A stretch of DNA of 31,051 bases, from the IMG/VR virus record IMGVR_UViG_3300018412_000032, positions 1-31,051 of that record; one strand, given 5' to 3'. Position numbers and translations under genes: made by a program. How positions within the stretch are numbered: the first letter of the stretch is position 1; every line of letters begins with the position of its first letter. This DNA is from a virus. The notes under the pieces are model-generated. The model did no database searches and had not been told where the DNA came from. It saw only the letters and a program-made list of their open reading frames with translations. Positions 22,893 to 29,063 of the stretch are shown here, piece by piece.

Positions 22893-22930
22893 GCCTCCAG
22901 AATACCCCTGAGGCTTACGAAAACAGGGGT
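22890..22930 (+). promoter_or_regulatory. two overlapping, mutually exclusive hairpins
   Basis: Stem A pairs TAAGCCTC (22890-22897) with GAGGCTTA (22910-22917). Stem B pairs ACCCCTG (22904-22910) with CAGGGGT (22924-22930). The 5' arm of B is in the loop of A and the two share base 22910, so the RNA should form one or the other. No T tract follows either stem. It could be an attenuator-like switch or message-end protection. Confidence 0.5.
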
Positions 22931-22990
22931 AGAAGGCACGTTCTGGTATTATTTGAATGCGACTTCAGGGTAAATTTAATGAGGGACTGT

Positions 22991-23215
22991 ATGAACCCAA
23001 TTGAGCTGAACAAGATCAAGCCGCAAGTGATCGCTAACGAATGTTCTAAGCAACACATCATCAACGTGATGCAGATCCAGATTGACTTGCTGAAGATCGC
23101 CAAGGAGCTTTCTGAGCAAGTGGATTCGCTCAATGAGAAATCTGGTGAAATTGGTGCTGGAAAGTGTTTGACAATGAAATCTCTCGCATCTACACTACTC
23201 ACATATCTTAAATGA
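22991..23215 (+). CDS. hypothetical helical protein, 74 aa
   Basis: Mostly helical: MQIQIDLLKIAKELSEQVDS is a likely coiled coil, followed by a Gly-rich turn and a short terminal helix (LASTLLTYLK). The ATG at 22991 has GAGG 6 bases upstream; an ATG at 22979 with AGGG 8 bases upstream is nearly as good and adds four residues. No known family recognised. Confidence 0.7.
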   Translation: MNPIELNKIKPQVIANECSKQHIINVMQIQIDLLKIAKELSEQVDSLNEKSGEIGAGKCLTMKSLASTLLTYLK

Positions 23216-23230
23216 CTCGGAGGAAACAAC

Positions 23231-23542
23231 ATGTATACAATCAACTACAGCCTGATCAAAGACACTGGCGAAGAACTCTTGTACGAAGTGTTGGTGAATG
23301 TTAGTCGCTATGAGAACGTGAAAGGCAATCCTAGCACCTACGATAGCGATTGGGATTATCACGGCTACACTGACATTGATTGGGATATTGTTCGTACAAC
23401 ATGTACCAACGAAGATGACAACGAATGGATTGTTGATGACATTGATGCTGAGTTGACAGACGGAGAGATTGAAGAATTTAATGAATATGTGACTCAACAT
23501 CTAATCGAGATACTTGTAGATGAGGAACGTGATTATGAATAA
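23231..23542 (+). CDS. strongly acidic hypothetical protein, 103 aa
   Basis: Asp, Glu and Tyr dominate (TYDSDWDYHGYTDIDWD near 36-52; DDIDAELTDGEIEEF near 69-83), so the protein should be very negatively charged. Small acidic phage proteins sometimes mimic DNA to block host nucleases or transcription factors; here that is only a composition-based idea. GGAGG lies 8 bases before the ATG. It overlaps the next gene by 8 bases. Confidence 0.75.
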   Translation: MYTINYSLIKDTGEELLYEVLVNVSRYENVKGNPSTYDSDWDYHGYTDIDWDIVRTTCTNEDDNEWIVDDIDAELTDGEIEEFNEYVTQHLIEILVDEERDYE

Positions 23543-23699
23543 ACCATCCCTACACCAAGACGCTCGCATCTACATCCCAAAAGAACGTCTAGACATGTTG
23601 ACAGCATACGAGCAATACGTAACAATGAACACACATCTTGAACGGGGCATGTTCAAGAATCTAGCCAAGAAGATTAGGGGGAATAATCATGTGGGCTAA
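23535..23699 (+). CDS. hypothetical protein, 54 aa
   Basis: Short gene overlapping both neighbours. ATG at 23535 has GAGG 9 bases upstream and the frame ends TAA at 23697-23699. The product begins MNKPSLHQDARIYIPKERL and ends in a basic helix (FKNLAKKIRGNNHVG). The IYIPKERLDML pattern recalls small DNA-binding or antitoxin-like ribbon-helix proteins, but this is weak. Confidence 0.6.
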   Translation: MNKPSLHQDARIYIPKERLDMLTAYEQYVTMNTHLERGMFKNLAKKIRGNNHVG

Positions 23700-23946
23700 G
23701 ACAACACTAGACAAATCCATGAAGCCGATTCTGGCTCCGGCTCGAAACAATCTGGCACGTAGCTTGCGCCAGTATCGTAAGCTATGTCAAAAGGGTGATC
23801 GGTATAGTTATGAAGGAGCTATCCAGTTTGGAATCTGTCTAGGTGAGCAGAGTCAAGTGATGATGGCTGAACGTCTTGCAAGGGATGTACGTCTTAAGAC
23901 CATGTACGAGATGTATGAGGCGAAGGAAAAGGGTAAGTTTATGTGA
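23689..23946 (+). CDS. hypothetical basic protein, 85 aa
   Basis: Arg/Lys-rich helical protein (NNLARSLRQYRKLCQKGDR near 20-38; MMAERLARDVRLKTMYEMY near 58-76). GGGGG lies 6-7 bases before the ATG. Last gene before the tnpB element and apparently complete. The charge suggests nucleic-acid or membrane contact; no family recognised. Confidence 0.72.
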   Translation: MWAKTTLDKSMKPILAPARNNLARSLRQYRKLCQKGDRYSYEGAIQFGICLGEQSQVMMAERLARDVRLKTMYEMYEAKEKGKFM

Positions 23947-24030
23947 GAAAGGATTGTCTAGCCAAGGATGGCTTACACAAGATAATCCTTTTAAGGGAAA
24001 AACAGAAAATTATAAAGGGGTTCCAACACC

Positions 24031-25254
24031 ATGAGTGAAATTCTAAAAGCATACAAATTCAGGATCTACCCTGATCAAGAACAACAAACCAAACTTAATC
24101 AGACGTTTGGGTGCGTTCGTGTGCTTTGGAATCACCTAGTTGCCAATTTCAACGCTTATGGCACAGAAGAATACCAAGAGAAATACTCTGAAAAGGAGAT
24201 AAAAGCTAATCCTGATCTGTTCTTTCTAAAAGACGTGTCTGCTGCTTCATTACAACAAAAACGAAGGGATTTCAACGAAACCAAGTCTCAATTCTTCAAC
24301 CAAAAAAGAAAAGTGAAGCTCGGTAGAATGAAGTTCAAAAAGAAGTCCAACAAGCAATCTTACCGCCTTCCTAATCAAAAATTTAAACTGGATCGAGACA
24401 ACTCTTTGATTCAGTTAGAGAAGATTGGCAAGGTGAAGGTTGTTTTAGACCGTAAAATTGAAGGAGATTTTAGATCAGTCACCGTCTCTAAAACACCTAC
24501 TAACAAATACTATGTTTCAATTCTGGTCAAGACCAATGTTAGCCCACTACCCTCAACAGGAAATATGGTTGGTATTGATGTTGGCTTGAAAGATCTGTTT
24601 GTTTTATCAAACGGGCTTGTGGCTAACAACCCGCGCTGGTTTAGAAAGAACCAATCTAAACTAGCTAAGGCTCAAAAACACCTATCAAGGAAGAAGCGAG
24701 GCAGTTCTCGTTATGAGAAACAAAGACTTAAAGTAGCTAGAATCCATGAGAAGATAGCTAACCAACGCTCTTACTTCACCCACAACATGAGTAGTTCTCT
24801 TATTAAAAACTTTGATGTTATTGTGACAGAAGACTTGAACATCGCTGGATTGAAGAAAACCAATCTAGGAAAGTCTGTATCAGATGCTGGTTGGTCTGAG
24901 TTTATTAGACAACTTGAATACAAGTCAAGTTGGTATGGTAGAACATTTGTTAAGATTGATAGGTTCTATCCTAGTTCTCAAATTTGTTCTTCTTGTGGAC
25001 ATAAGGATGGGAAGAAATCTCTTGATATCAGAGAATGGACATGTTCTAACTGTGGAACCGCACATGATAGAGATTTGAATGCAGCCGACAACATCCTTGT
25101 TAAAGGCTATTCCGATTTAACAGGTCTTTCAATTAATGATTCATCGGCTGAGTTGGTCGATTACAAACGTGGAGAGGATATAAGTCTTTTTGATGATTCT
25201 CATCATTTAGCAGCCTCGTTGAAGCGTCTAGATAAATCTATAGATTTATCGTAA
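24031..25254 (+). CDS. tnpB: TnpB, RNA-guided nuclease of IS200/IS605 elements
   Basis: 407 aa, normal length for TnpB. The N-terminal helix-turn-helix-like start KAYKFRIYPD and a basic wedge region precede the RuvC core: Asp 183 in GIDVGLKD, Glu 267 in VTEDLN, and Asp 348 in HDRDLNAADN. The zinc finger is intact (Cys 319, 322, 338, 341). All catalytic residues are therefore present. TnpB is guided by an omega RNA made from the element's 3' end and cuts double-stranded DNA beside a target motif, which helps the element persist. AAGGGG lies about 9 bases before the ATG. In a phage it could behave like a homing nuclease. The last 20 codons overlap the right-end palindrome. Confidence 0.95.
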   Translation: MSEILKAYKFRIYPDQEQQTKLNQTFGCVRVLWNHLVANFNAYGTEEYQEKYSEKEIKANPDLFFLKDVSAASLQQKRRDFNETKSQFFNQKRKVKLGRMKFKKKSNKQSYRLPNQKFKLDRDNSLIQLEKIGKVKVVLDRKIEGDFRSVTVSKTPTNKYYVSILVKTNVSPLPSTGNMVGIDVGLKDLFVLSNGLVANNPRWFRKNQSKLAKAQKHLSRKKRGSSRYEKQRLKVARIHEKIANQRSYFTHNMSSSLIKNFDVIVTEDLNIAGLKKTNLGKSVSDAGWSEFIRQLEYKSSWYGRTFVKIDRFYPSSQICSSCGHKDGKKSLDIREWTCSNCGTAHDRDLNAADNILVKGYSDLTGLSINDSSAELVDYKRGEDISLFDDSHHLAASLKRLDKSIDLS

Positions 25255-25256
25255 CT
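25100..25256 (+). ncRNA. predicted omega RNA (reRNA) scaffold region
   Basis: In this family the guide scaffold overlaps the tnpB 3' end and the guide is the first 15-20 bases beyond the right end. Here the perfect palindrome at 25231-25250 would be the terminal stem, and the guide would start around 25251-25257. Placement is by family rule; no covariance model was run. Confidence 0.35.
25231..25250 (+). repeat. perfect 20-bp palindrome at the tnpB right end
   Basis: Two 10-base arms, GATAAATCTA and TAGATTTATC, without spacer. It encodes the last TnpB residues and may be the element's right-end hairpin. Confidence 0.75.
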
Positions 25257-25385
25257 ATGCTGGATAAGTATGGACGAGACGTTCTGGATACGATTGTCTC
25301 AGTGGTGTGTTGGGACGGGAAGTGTTATGAGATTGTTGAAAAGAATTTGCTTGTAGGTGTTGCACAAGAGGAATGTGTGGGCTAG
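25257..25385 (+). CDS. 42-aa open frame downstream of tnpB, possible gene remnant
   Basis: The ATG lies 2 bases after the tnpB stop, with no ribosome-binding site. The product (MLDKYGRDVLDTIVSVVCWD... ending QEECVG) has protein-like composition. It may be translated by coupling to tnpB, or it may be the 3' part of a gene split by the element: an ATG-GCT-TAC with AAGG upstream sits at the proposed left end and can join this frame. Confidence 0.35.
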   Translation: MLDKYGRDVLDTIVSVVCWDGKCYEIVEKNLLVGVAQEECVG

Positions 25386-25404
25386 AATGTCTTTAACGAA
25401 TCAA
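25386..25404 (+). repeat. 19-bp leader repeat, copy 1
   Basis: AATGTCTTTAACGAATCAA, exact copy also at 25977-25995. Both copies lie about 18 bases before the start of a plus-strand gene and are followed by similar sequence (CAACAG then the ribosome-binding site). Confidence 0.75.
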
Positions 25405-25422
25405 GCAACAGAGGACACATAG

Positions 25423-25671
25423 ATGAACAAGTATGACCTAGCAAGCAAAGCAATCCGTATGTATAATTCATGCACTACATTCAAGCACATGCAGCATACA
25501 GACAAGTGGGTTGGGATGGCTGAACAAGACTGGGACATTGATATGAGTCTAGAAGTGAATCGTGCTAGACATGCTAAGATATATGAGCTGAAACGATCTC
25601 TGCCAGAAAGCCAAGTACGTTGGTGGAATCGCTTGGAACATCTTAAATTTCGTGCAGCAATGTTTTCTTAA
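25423..25671 (+). CDS. hypothetical protein, 82 aa
   Basis: Unrecognised; amphipathic helices with many Met, Trp and His residues (FKHMQHTDKWVGMAEQDW near 20-37; VRWWNRLEHLKFRAAM near the end). GAGG lies 8 bases before the ATG. Preceded by leader repeat copy 1, so it probably shares regulation with the 96-aa gene downstream. Confidence 0.7.
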   Translation: MNKYDLASKAIRMYNSCTTFKHMQHTDKWVGMAEQDWDIDMSLEVNRARHAKIYELKRSLPESQVRWWNRLEHLKFRAAMFS

Positions 25672-25693
25672 TCAGAGCAAAGTGGTGTACGAA

Positions 25694-25987
25694 ATGGGTG
25701 CATTTGATTGTGAACTAGTAGCAATGGGTTACAGCTTCCCAAAATCCGAAACAAGGTACCAACCTTCAGCTCCAGAAGGATTCTATATTTCTTGGGATGG
25801 CTCCAACGGCGGAGCAACTGGTAAGTGGTTTGATACTAAGACTGATGCTAGAGCTGCTTACCGACAAAAGTTTGCAGAAGGTAAGCACCCTAGTGCATGG
25901 TTTGAAGCAGGCGACCTACCCAAACGGAAAGATTGTTGGTGTGACCGTTGTCAGTATTTAGCTAAAAGGAAAAACCAATGTCTTTAA
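25694..25987 (+). CDS. hypothetical protein with C-terminal CxxC, 97 aa
   Basis: Contains FYISWDGSNGGATGKWFDTK, followed by ARAAYRQKFAEGKHPS, and ends with a CWCDRCQYLAKRK knuckle that could bind zinc. The frame is open to a GTG at 25652 overlapping the previous gene, but the ATG at 25694 gives a more natural start; its ribosome-binding site is weak (GTGG). The 3' end carries leader repeat copy 2. Confidence 0.65.
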   Translation: MGAFDCELVAMGYSFPKSETRYQPSAPEGFYISWDGSNGGATGKWFDTKTDARAAYRQKFAEGKHPSAWFEAGDLPKRKDCWCDRCQYLAKRKNQCL

Positions 25988-25995
25988 CGAATCAA
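25977..25995 (+). repeat. 19-bp leader repeat, copy 2
   Basis: Exact copy of 25386-25404. It overlaps the end of the 97-aa gene and lies 17 bases before the 96-aa gene start. Confidence 0.75.
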
Positions 25996-26012
25996 ACAAC
26001 AGGAGAATCCAA

Positions 26013-26303
26013 ATGAAACACATCACTAAACAAGAAGCTCTAACCAAAATCAACTCCAGCAACGGACGTGTCTTTGGTGTCGTATTCGAGAAGGCTGACG
26101 GAACAATGCGTAAGATGTCTGGACGTATTGATGTGACCAAACACCTCAAAGGAGGGGTGGCTACATACAAGGGCAAGGATGGATCTAAGCAGAATATCGG
26201 CCTGTATGAGATGGCTGGCAAGAAGAGTGGGTATAAGTGTTTTAGTCTGGATCGTCTGAAAGAGATTCATATTGATAATGAAGAATATGTGGTGGAGGGC
26301 TGA
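26013..26303 (+). CDS. conserved small phage protein, possible SH3-like barrel, 96 aa
   Basis: Beta-rich pattern: RVFGVVFEKADGTMRKMSGR (about 19-38), then a GGVATYKGKDG loop, then CFSLDRLKEIHIDNEEYVV. Phage proteins with a V-F-x-K-x-D-G-x-x-R-x-M start are common and I recall them as SH3 barrel-like; function unknown. AGGAG lies 8 bases before the ATG. Preceded by leader repeat copy 2. Confidence 0.72.
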   Translation: MKHITKQEALTKINSSNGRVFGVVFEKADGTMRKMSGRIDVTKHLKGGVATYKGKDGSKQNIGLYEMAGKKSGYKCFSLDRLKEIHIDNEEYVVEG

Positions 26304-26306
26304 GGA

Positions 26307-26504
26307 ATGAATACAATCAAGAAAGCTATACTTGCGAGCGCAATCGCTTTGTTCACACTATCTTCAACAGGGTGTGTTACAGTGAACAGGTATAAGCAAT
26401 CAGGTGCAGCTAAGGCGTGTCGGACTCATGGGGGTACTGTCCAATACAATCTTGTTTCAACAACATGTGTGCTTCCTAGTGGAAGGTCTTTTACGACGTA
26501 TTAA
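26307..26504 (+). CDS. small lipoprotein, 65 aa
   Basis: Signal peptide with basic start (MNTIKKAI), hydrophobic core (LASAIALFTL) and a lipobox-like SSTGC with Cys 23 as the lipidated residue; Ser at -3 is less usual than Leu. The mature part of about 43 residues has two more Cys that could form a disulfide. Small phage lipoproteins of this kind may block superinfection by binding receptors (as T5 Llp) or act as Rz1-type spanins; no spanin partner was seen. Follows the previous gene by 3 bases, with GAGG just upstream. Confidence 0.75.
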   Translation: MNTIKKAILASAIALFTLSSTGCVTVNRYKQSGAAKACRTHGGTVQYNLVSTTCVLPSGRSFTTY

Positions 26505-26533
26505 TAGAGGGGTGGATCTCACAAAGCCAAGAC

Positions 26534-26620
26534 ACCATTTAAGGGAAAACTTTGACAGAATAAGACACAGGGTAGTTCTTCATTTGCGGACGTACCATTT
26601 TAGAGAAAAGTTCGACAAAT
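26534..26620 (+). repeat. two imperfect direct repeats with 60-bp period
   Basis: ACCATTTAAGGGAAAACTTT at 26534 and ACCATTTTAGAGAAAAGTTC at 26594, both followed by GACA. About 22 of 27 bases match. They lie in the 189-bp gap between the lipoprotein and the endonuclease gene. No matching -10 box was found, so a promoter role is unproven. Confidence 0.5.
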
Positions 26621-26693
26621 AGGGGTGTGGTCAGAATTTAAGCCCGATTGGTTTAGGTTGAATTTGCTATAAGAGAACAGGTTGAGGGATAAT

Positions 26694-27503
26694 ATGAAAA
26701 ATCACAAGTTATACACTTTTCAAAAAGATGTTAGGTTGGATTGGTCACAGAGGCATGGCTGTGAGGTAGAAGTGCTGGAATTTTGCAGGGATACTTTAGA
26801 TGTTACAGTAAGAAACAAATTTGGCGTTGTTAGTGCAGTGCCATACGTACAATTCAAGGCTGGTGCGTTAAACACCGACACCTTAGAGCTGCTCGATGAT
26901 TTTAAAAACAAATCAGGTGGATTCAAATTTGGTATAAAAGATGCCGAAATTGTAAGCAAGCTGGCTTATCGAAAATGGGGCAGAATTATTAATTCTTGCT
27001 ATAACACTAACAATCTGTTAAAAGACCCTAGTTACTTAAATGTAACTGTTTCAGAAGAGTGGCGATATTTTAGCAATTTTCAAGACTGGTTTATTGAGAA
27101 TTATAAAGAAGGAGCATGTATAGAAAAAGATCTGCTCAGTCCTTTAAATGATAAAAAGTATTCCTCAAAAACTTGTGTATTTGTCAGCAGAACTCTAAAT
27201 GCCGAACTAAGTTTACACAGGAGAAGTTATAGGATAACTGGGTATCTAGGTGTGCAGCCTACGAAGAACGGAACCTTCTCGGTAAGGCTCAAAAATGCTG
27301 ACGGTAAGAAGGCCACTGTAGGCACTTATGATGATATAGAAGTTGCACACAAGAGGTGGCAGTATGCAAAGGCAGATGTATTAGAGTGTAAATTAAAAAG
27401 GGGTGACTATGCCGAGTATGACAGAAATATCGTAGAGCAGATAATTACTAAACTTAGATACAATGCAGAGAATGATATTGTGAGTGAGAAATTAGCAACC
27501 TAA
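26694..27503 (+). CDS. HNH/AP2-type homing endonuclease family protein
   Basis: 269 aa. The middle region has WGRIINSCYNTNNLLKDPSY, then FQDWFIENY, then the EKDLLSPLNDKKYSSKTCVF core (about 140-160) of the N4-like HNH group, followed by an AP2-like YLGVQPTKNGTFSVRLKNA segment and a C-terminal helix. GAGGG lies 5 bases before the ATG at 26694; a TTG at 26682 is less likely. It is more AT-rich than its neighbours and stands alone between two non-coding stretches, as expected of a mobile gene. A fully active HNH site cannot be confirmed by eye. Confidence 0.75.
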   Translation: MKNHKLYTFQKDVRLDWSQRHGCEVEVLEFCRDTLDVTVRNKFGVVSAVPYVQFKAGALNTDTLELLDDFKNKSGGFKFGIKDAEIVSKLAYRKWGRIINSCYNTNNLLKDPSYLNVTVSEEWRYFSNFQDWFIENYKEGACIEKDLLSPLNDKKYSSKTCVFVSRTLNAELSLHRRSYRITGYLGVQPTKNGTFSVRLKNADGKKATVGTYDDIEVAHKRWQYAKADVLECKLKRGDYAEYDRNIVEQIITKLRYNAENDIVSEKLAT

Positions 27504-27726
27504 AAATTTGGAAGATCGGTTTCGGTTGAGGGAGCAAGGAGATGAAATGCTGAAATTCTCCGAGCTAAAATTTTTGGTAATATCGGTTTTGTTTCAGGAA
27601 AACCTGTTTTCATTTTCTGAGATTTTCCCGACCCCCTTTTTAGGTCATTTTTAACAAATCATTTAAAATCAATAACTTAGGCGTAACAGGGTAACAGGCA
27701 CCTATGACTAGTGGCCTGCGGGCGCA

Positions 27727-27754
27727 GTGGTTACTAACGTTAGTGGTTACTAAC
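27727..27754. repeat. tandem repeat with central palindrome
   Basis: GTGGTTACTAAC twice with a 16-bp period (27727-27738, 27743-27754). The junction forms the palindrome ACTAACGTTAGT. The whole lies inside a wider inverted repeat CCTATGA/TCATAGG (27701-27707, 27756-27762). Operator or recombination-site-like. Confidence 0.55.
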
Positions 27755-27788
27755 CTCATAGGCCAGCAATGGCGCGGCTTCCAGCTTA

Positions 27789-27856
27789 ACATGTCCGAAA
27801 AATACATGTTTGCGTAGAATCGCCAGCCTGTAATCATGTCTCAGAAATACATGTTT
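27789..27856. repeat. two imperfect 23-bp repeats ending in TACATGTTT
   Basis: Copies at 27789-27811 and 27834-27856, 45 bp apart. They share ATGTC, then an AAATACATGTTT end; the first copy also has ACATGT at both edges. They lie immediately before the SOS box, suggesting a multi-site control region. Confidence 0.55.
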
Positions 27857-27867
27857 AACCCCCCACA

Positions 27868-27883
27868 CTGTATAAATATACAG
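27868..27883. promoter_or_regulatory. LexA-type SOS box
   Basis: CTGTATAAATATACAG fits the LexA rule CTG-N10-CAG with an AT-rich centre; with the flanking A and T it is an 18-bp palindrome of two 8-bp arms and an AA centre. Binding by host LexA is inferred from the match to the gammaproteobacterial consensus. Confidence 0.7.
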
Positions 27884-28154
27884 TCTCTAAATAACGCCCA
27901 CGGTCGGCCCTCCTCCTCTGAGGTAGCAAAACTATCTGTTCACAATGTAAATATATCAGAGTATTACCAGACGTTGCAAGCGAGTATTTGAAATAAATTT
28001 ATCCTAGTAAGCTGGTGATAATTTGTTGACTGTATTGTATTGTTCGTGCTATCCGCGTGCATACGCGTTAAACAAAAGGCGACTATAACAGGATGTTATA
28101 TGTATATATTGATACGTAATAAGTGAATTTATCTAAAATTTTCTGTTTTTGTTG

Positions 28155-28182
28155 TTGACGCCATGCCGAATTGCTTTATACT
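28155..28182 (+). promoter_or_regulatory. strong sigma70-like promoter for the distal small-gene module
   Basis: TTGACG (28155-28160), 16-base spacer, TATACT (28177-28182). It lies about 190 bases before the first gene of the module. Confidence 0.7.
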
Positions 28183-28296
28183 TAGTTACATAAGGTTGGC
28201 GACCTGAACAGCTAAAGGCTACATTCATGCTTTGCGCGGCTATAGTTGAGCGCACTATGTCCCCTCATCGTTTAAGGGATCGAGCATAGAAACAAG

Positions 28297-28310
28297 AAGG
28301 CTTAAGCCTT
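28297..28310 (+). repeat. 14-bp perfect palindrome in the leader
   Basis: AAGGCTTAAGCCTT, located between the promoter and the first gene. Possible operator or RNA stem. Confidence 0.5.
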
Positions 28311-28370
28311 AAAGTGTATTCCAGCGAGTATGCTTTAAAACTTAAACCAGAAAATGTAACAGGTGAAAAC

Positions 28371-28610
28371 ATGAATACTTCAATCGATCCACGTTTTAAC
28401 ATCCTACTGGAAAATGCTGAGTATAATTCATTCGCCATTGAAGTGGCTAGCGTTATAGATGAAATGCTTGAAAGCGAGGAAATTACAGCGGGTGAAAAAG
28501 GCCGTTGGTTTGGCCTTAAAAAATCAATGTTAGCTGTTATAGCAGATTCTGATTTTATTGATCCCGACTGGCTACAATCTGAGCTTGATTTTTGGGGCTT
28601 GAATTATTAA
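28371..28610 (+). CDS. acidic hypothetical protein, 79 aa
   Basis: Glu/Asp-rich helical protein (VIDEMLESEEITAGEKGRW near 27-45; ending SELDFWGLNY). The frame is open from 28314, but the ATG at 28371 has AGGTGA about 5 bases upstream, the pattern seen in this module. First gene after the strong promoter. Not recognised. Confidence 0.7.
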   Translation: MNTSIDPRFNILLENAEYNSFAIEVASVIDEMLESEEITAGEKGRWFGLKKSMLAVIADSDFIDPDWLQSELDFWGLNY

Positions 28611-28624
28611 GCGTAGAATTATCC

Positions 28625-28649
28625 GGCTGTATTCCTTTCGAGTGCAGCC
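28625..28649 (+). other. intercistronic RNA hairpin
   Basis: Ten-pair stem (28625-28634 with 28640-28649, two G.U pairs) with loop CTTTC, between two genes. No T tract follows, so message processing or stability is more likely than termination. Confidence 0.5.
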
Positions 28650-28692
28650 TAGTAATTCAATGCAACACAACACAAACGAAAGAGGCACCACA

Positions 28693-29001
28693 ATGTATAT
28701 AACAGTAACCGAAAGCATTTTCCGTGACCGTTTCCAATCAATCCGCCCGGATAATTTCAGCTATGAGGCGCTGGGCCTGTTATTTGACTATTTTGATGAC
28801 ATGGCTGATGACACTGATTTTGAATTGGACGTTATAGCTATTTGTCTCGACTACGAGGAATCAGACGCGGGCGACATACGCTCGAACTATGATCTGGATG
28901 AGGAGGATTATTCAGACTATGAAAGCGTAAAAGAGTGGCTAGAAGAACAGACTTTCGTAATTGGTGAAACTTCTAGCAGCTTTGTATTCCAATCGTTCTA
29001 A
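28693..29001 (+). CDS. conserved acidic protein of mobile elements, 102 aa
   Basis: Pattern YITVTESIFRDRF, then RPDNFSYEALGLLFDYFDD, then ELDVIAICLDYEES; I recall closely similar hypothetical proteins on plasmids, integrative elements and phages, often beside anti-restriction genes. Net charge is very negative. The ATG at 28693 has GAGG 7 bases upstream; the longer frame to 28642 is not supported. Function unknown; an anti-defence role is only suggested by this association. Confidence 0.75.
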   Translation: MYITVTESIFRDRFQSIRPDNFSYEALGLLFDYFDDMADDTDFELDVIAICLDYEESDAGDIRSNYDLDEEDYSDYESVKEWLEEQTFVIGETSSSFVFQSF

Positions 29002-29063
29002 CCAATAAACGCGCCTGCTATATGTGGGCGCAGTATTCCCTAAAGTGTAATAGGTGAAAAGCT

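Larger units (their letters stand above)
23977..25256 (+). mobile_element. tnpB-only IS200/IS605-type element (ends approximate)
   Basis: An apparently intact tnpB with no tnpA nearby. The left end is proposed just after TTAC (23973-23976), a target tetranucleotide known from IS608. The right end is proposed close after a perfect palindrome at 25231-25250, which would fold like the subterminal hairpins of this family. No target duplication is expected for this mechanism. Boundaries were judged by eye and could be off by tens of bases. Confidence 0.5.
27504..28370. other. gene-free regulatory region (867 bp)
   Basis: No credible gene on either strand. The region has two direct-repeat pairs, a LexA-type SOS box, an inverted repeat TATAAC/GTTATA (about 28094-28110), a strong rightward promoter, and a leader of roughly 180 bases with a palindrome. 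Just after the endonuclease, a short CAGG/CCTG stem followed by TTTTCATTTT may be a weak terminator. Confidence 0.75.

Noticed and set aside
26404-26622. 72-codon plus-strand frame overlapping the lipoprotein gene
   Set aside because: Out of frame with a convincing signal peptide gene; its tail is only the translation of the 60-bp-period repeats.
27640-27837. 65-codon minus-strand open frame in the gene-free region
   Set aside because: No ribosome-binding site, covers the repeat pairs, and composition (many Cys, Trp, Met) does not look like a protein.
28190-28290. Possible tRNA or structured RNA in the leader of the distal module
   Set aside because: Some GC-rich pairing (GCGC arms) is present, but no cloverleaf, TPsiC-like loop or CCA end could be built.
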